Part shown: one piece after another, positions 63,485 through 64,000 of the stretch
How positions within the stretch are numbered: the first letter of the stretch is position 1
Layout: every line of letters starts with the position of its first letter
Origin: Psychrobacter immobilis
GTDB taxonomy: Bacteria; Pseudomonadota; Gammaproteobacteria; Pseudomonadales; Moraxellaceae
Direction of reading: 5' to 3'
DNA length: 64,000 nt
Assembly: GCA_904846145.1 (NCBI GenBank)
Contig: CAJGZL010000001.1
Coordinates: forward strand, 744,001-808,000
Made by a program: the position numbers and the translations under genes
Notes under the pieces: generated by a model
Databases searched by the model: none
What the model saw: only the letters and a program-made list of their open reading frames with translations
Told to the model about the DNA's origin: nothing

Positions 63485-63526
63485 ATTATACTTAAATAAA
63501 TGGATTATGAAAACCATTCTCATTAA
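63485..63526 (-). promoter_or_regulatory. promoter with Fur-box-like operator for the DUF1111 operon
   Basis: Minus-strand TATAAT (63485-63490) lies 17 bases from TTTTCA (63508-63513). The palindrome TTAATGAGAATGGTTTTCAT (within 63505-63526) covers the -35; its arms ATGAGAA and TTTTCAT match the Fur consensus half-sites. It starts 80 bases before the DUF1111 gene. Confidence 0.65.
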
Positions 63527-63630
63527 CTAATAACGACTCGCTAGGCACGTCAGCTAATGAGCGGCACAGTCGCAATACTACGAGCTCACAGTGCCAATCC
63601 ATTATTATAAGCTTAAATATAAACTTAGAA

Positions 63631-64000
63631 CTATGAACCTGCATCAGCATCTAAATTATCGATACCAATAGCGCTAGCTGCGGTTTCGATACCAGATGTC
63701 AGCTCTTGCAGACTATTAATACCGTTCTCAATCCAGCCTCGACGCTTGTTTTGCTCTTCAGATGAGATATTATATTTGCTAGCTTGAGATACAGTAGGGA
63801 TCATTTGATCGACTTTGATACCTTGATTTTCACCTTTATCGACAATGACGTTAAAAGCATTATCTACTTGCTCAAAGTCAGCTGTTAGTTTATCCGCAGC
63901 GTCTTTGTGCTCAGTGTCTATTAGATATTGCTTGATGCCGTAACCACCAATCGACTTGCCAGCGACGGTTTTATAATTACCATTAAAAATATTTTGGATG
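63631..64000 (-). CDS. imelysin-family protein, C-terminal part, cut by window edge
   Basis: The minus-strand frame is open from the window edge to TAG at 63631. The 122 visible residues (IQNIFNGNYKTVAGKSIGG near the start, then YLIDTEHKDAADKL, RRGWIENGINSLQELTSGIETAA, ending DNLDADAGS) match the C-terminal end of imelysin/ICMP-like iron-regulated proteins: NGxYxxxxGxSI followed by long helices. This would be the first gene of the cluster. Confidence 0.7.
   Translation of the reverse strand, partial: IQNIFNGNYKTVAGKSIGGYGIKQYLIDTEHKDAADKLTADFEQVDNAFNVIVDKGENQGIKVDQMIPTVSQASKYNISSEEQNKRRGWIENGINSLQELTSGIETAASAIGIDNLDADAGS

Overview
The window looks like chromosome of a Moraxellaceae gammaproteobacterium, most probably Psychrobacter. 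This rests on the style of the proteins, the moderate GC content, and neighbourhoods such as UPF0149 / coiled-coil / zapA and oxyR-ahpC-ydcH-ahpF. The genus is inferred from recognition of families, not from a database search. About 52 chromosomal protein genes and one tRNA are present. They are intact, and interrupted only by insertion sequences (IS) sitting between genes.

Layout. 1-7.7 kb: start of an unknown gene, an unknown 330-aa protein, a YeeZ-like NAD(P)-binding protein, a DUF4105 exported protein, ampD, murJ, a small non-autonomous element (MITE-like) and a lipoprotein. 7.7-18.3 kb: housekeeping genes (GNAT acetyltransferase, ribF, DUF2789, mdh, an RNase T2-like protein without catalytic histidines, slt, miaB, rtcB). 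18.3-27.4 kb: a possible 34-aa small protein, LysE exporter, argE, a nucleoside deaminase, UPF0149, a ZapB-like coiled coil, zapA, a PP0621-family protein, glyS and glyQ. 27.5-42 kb: the mobile-element zone. It holds a zinc-ribbon transposase IS with 8-bp target duplication, and two near-identical IS150-type IS3 elements with 3-bp duplications. One of these is split by an IS5/IS427-type element, the other by an IS407-type element. Between them lie pspC, nadR-pnuC (NAD salvage), an Mpo1-like gene, a methyltransferase, tRNA-Gly(GCC), an M48 lipoprotein protease, bolA, a SirB-like gene and a lipoprotein.

42-47.7 kb: a reactive-sulfur style block with thioredoxin 2, a methyltransferase, DUF2892, a persulfide-dioxygenase-like metallo-hydrolase, a BigR/YgaV-like ArsR regulator, a SulP transporter and two tandem DUF442 phosphatase-like proteins. 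47.9-52.1 kb: a BASS transporter, LysR regulator, GST and AGCS amino-acid/sodium symporter. 52.4-56.7 kb: peroxide defence (ahpF, ydcH-like, ahpC, oxyR). 56.7-58.7 kb: HD hydrolase, TPMT-like methyltransferase and YgjP-like metallopeptidase. 58.8-64 kb: an iron-associated cluster on the minus strand (imelysin, di-heme DUF1111 protein, second imelysin, DUF1513). An internal promoter there has a Fur-box-like palindrome over its -35.

Main observations. Every chromosomal IS insertion falls at a transcription terminator or 3' end: one lies inside the terminator loop downstream of the Mpo1-like gene, one at the pspC stop codon, and one just before the trxC terminator. The IS transposases carry several one-base indels at short homopolymers while the host genes are clean. 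The RNase T2-like protein appears catalytically dead. The ampD leader has a 15-bp-period array of alternating 8-mers that could form mutually exclusive hairpins. I did not find a clearly novel multi-gene system. The best candidates for new biology are the T2-like pseudoenzyme, the 34-aa ORF upstream of rtcB, the ampD leader and the MITE.
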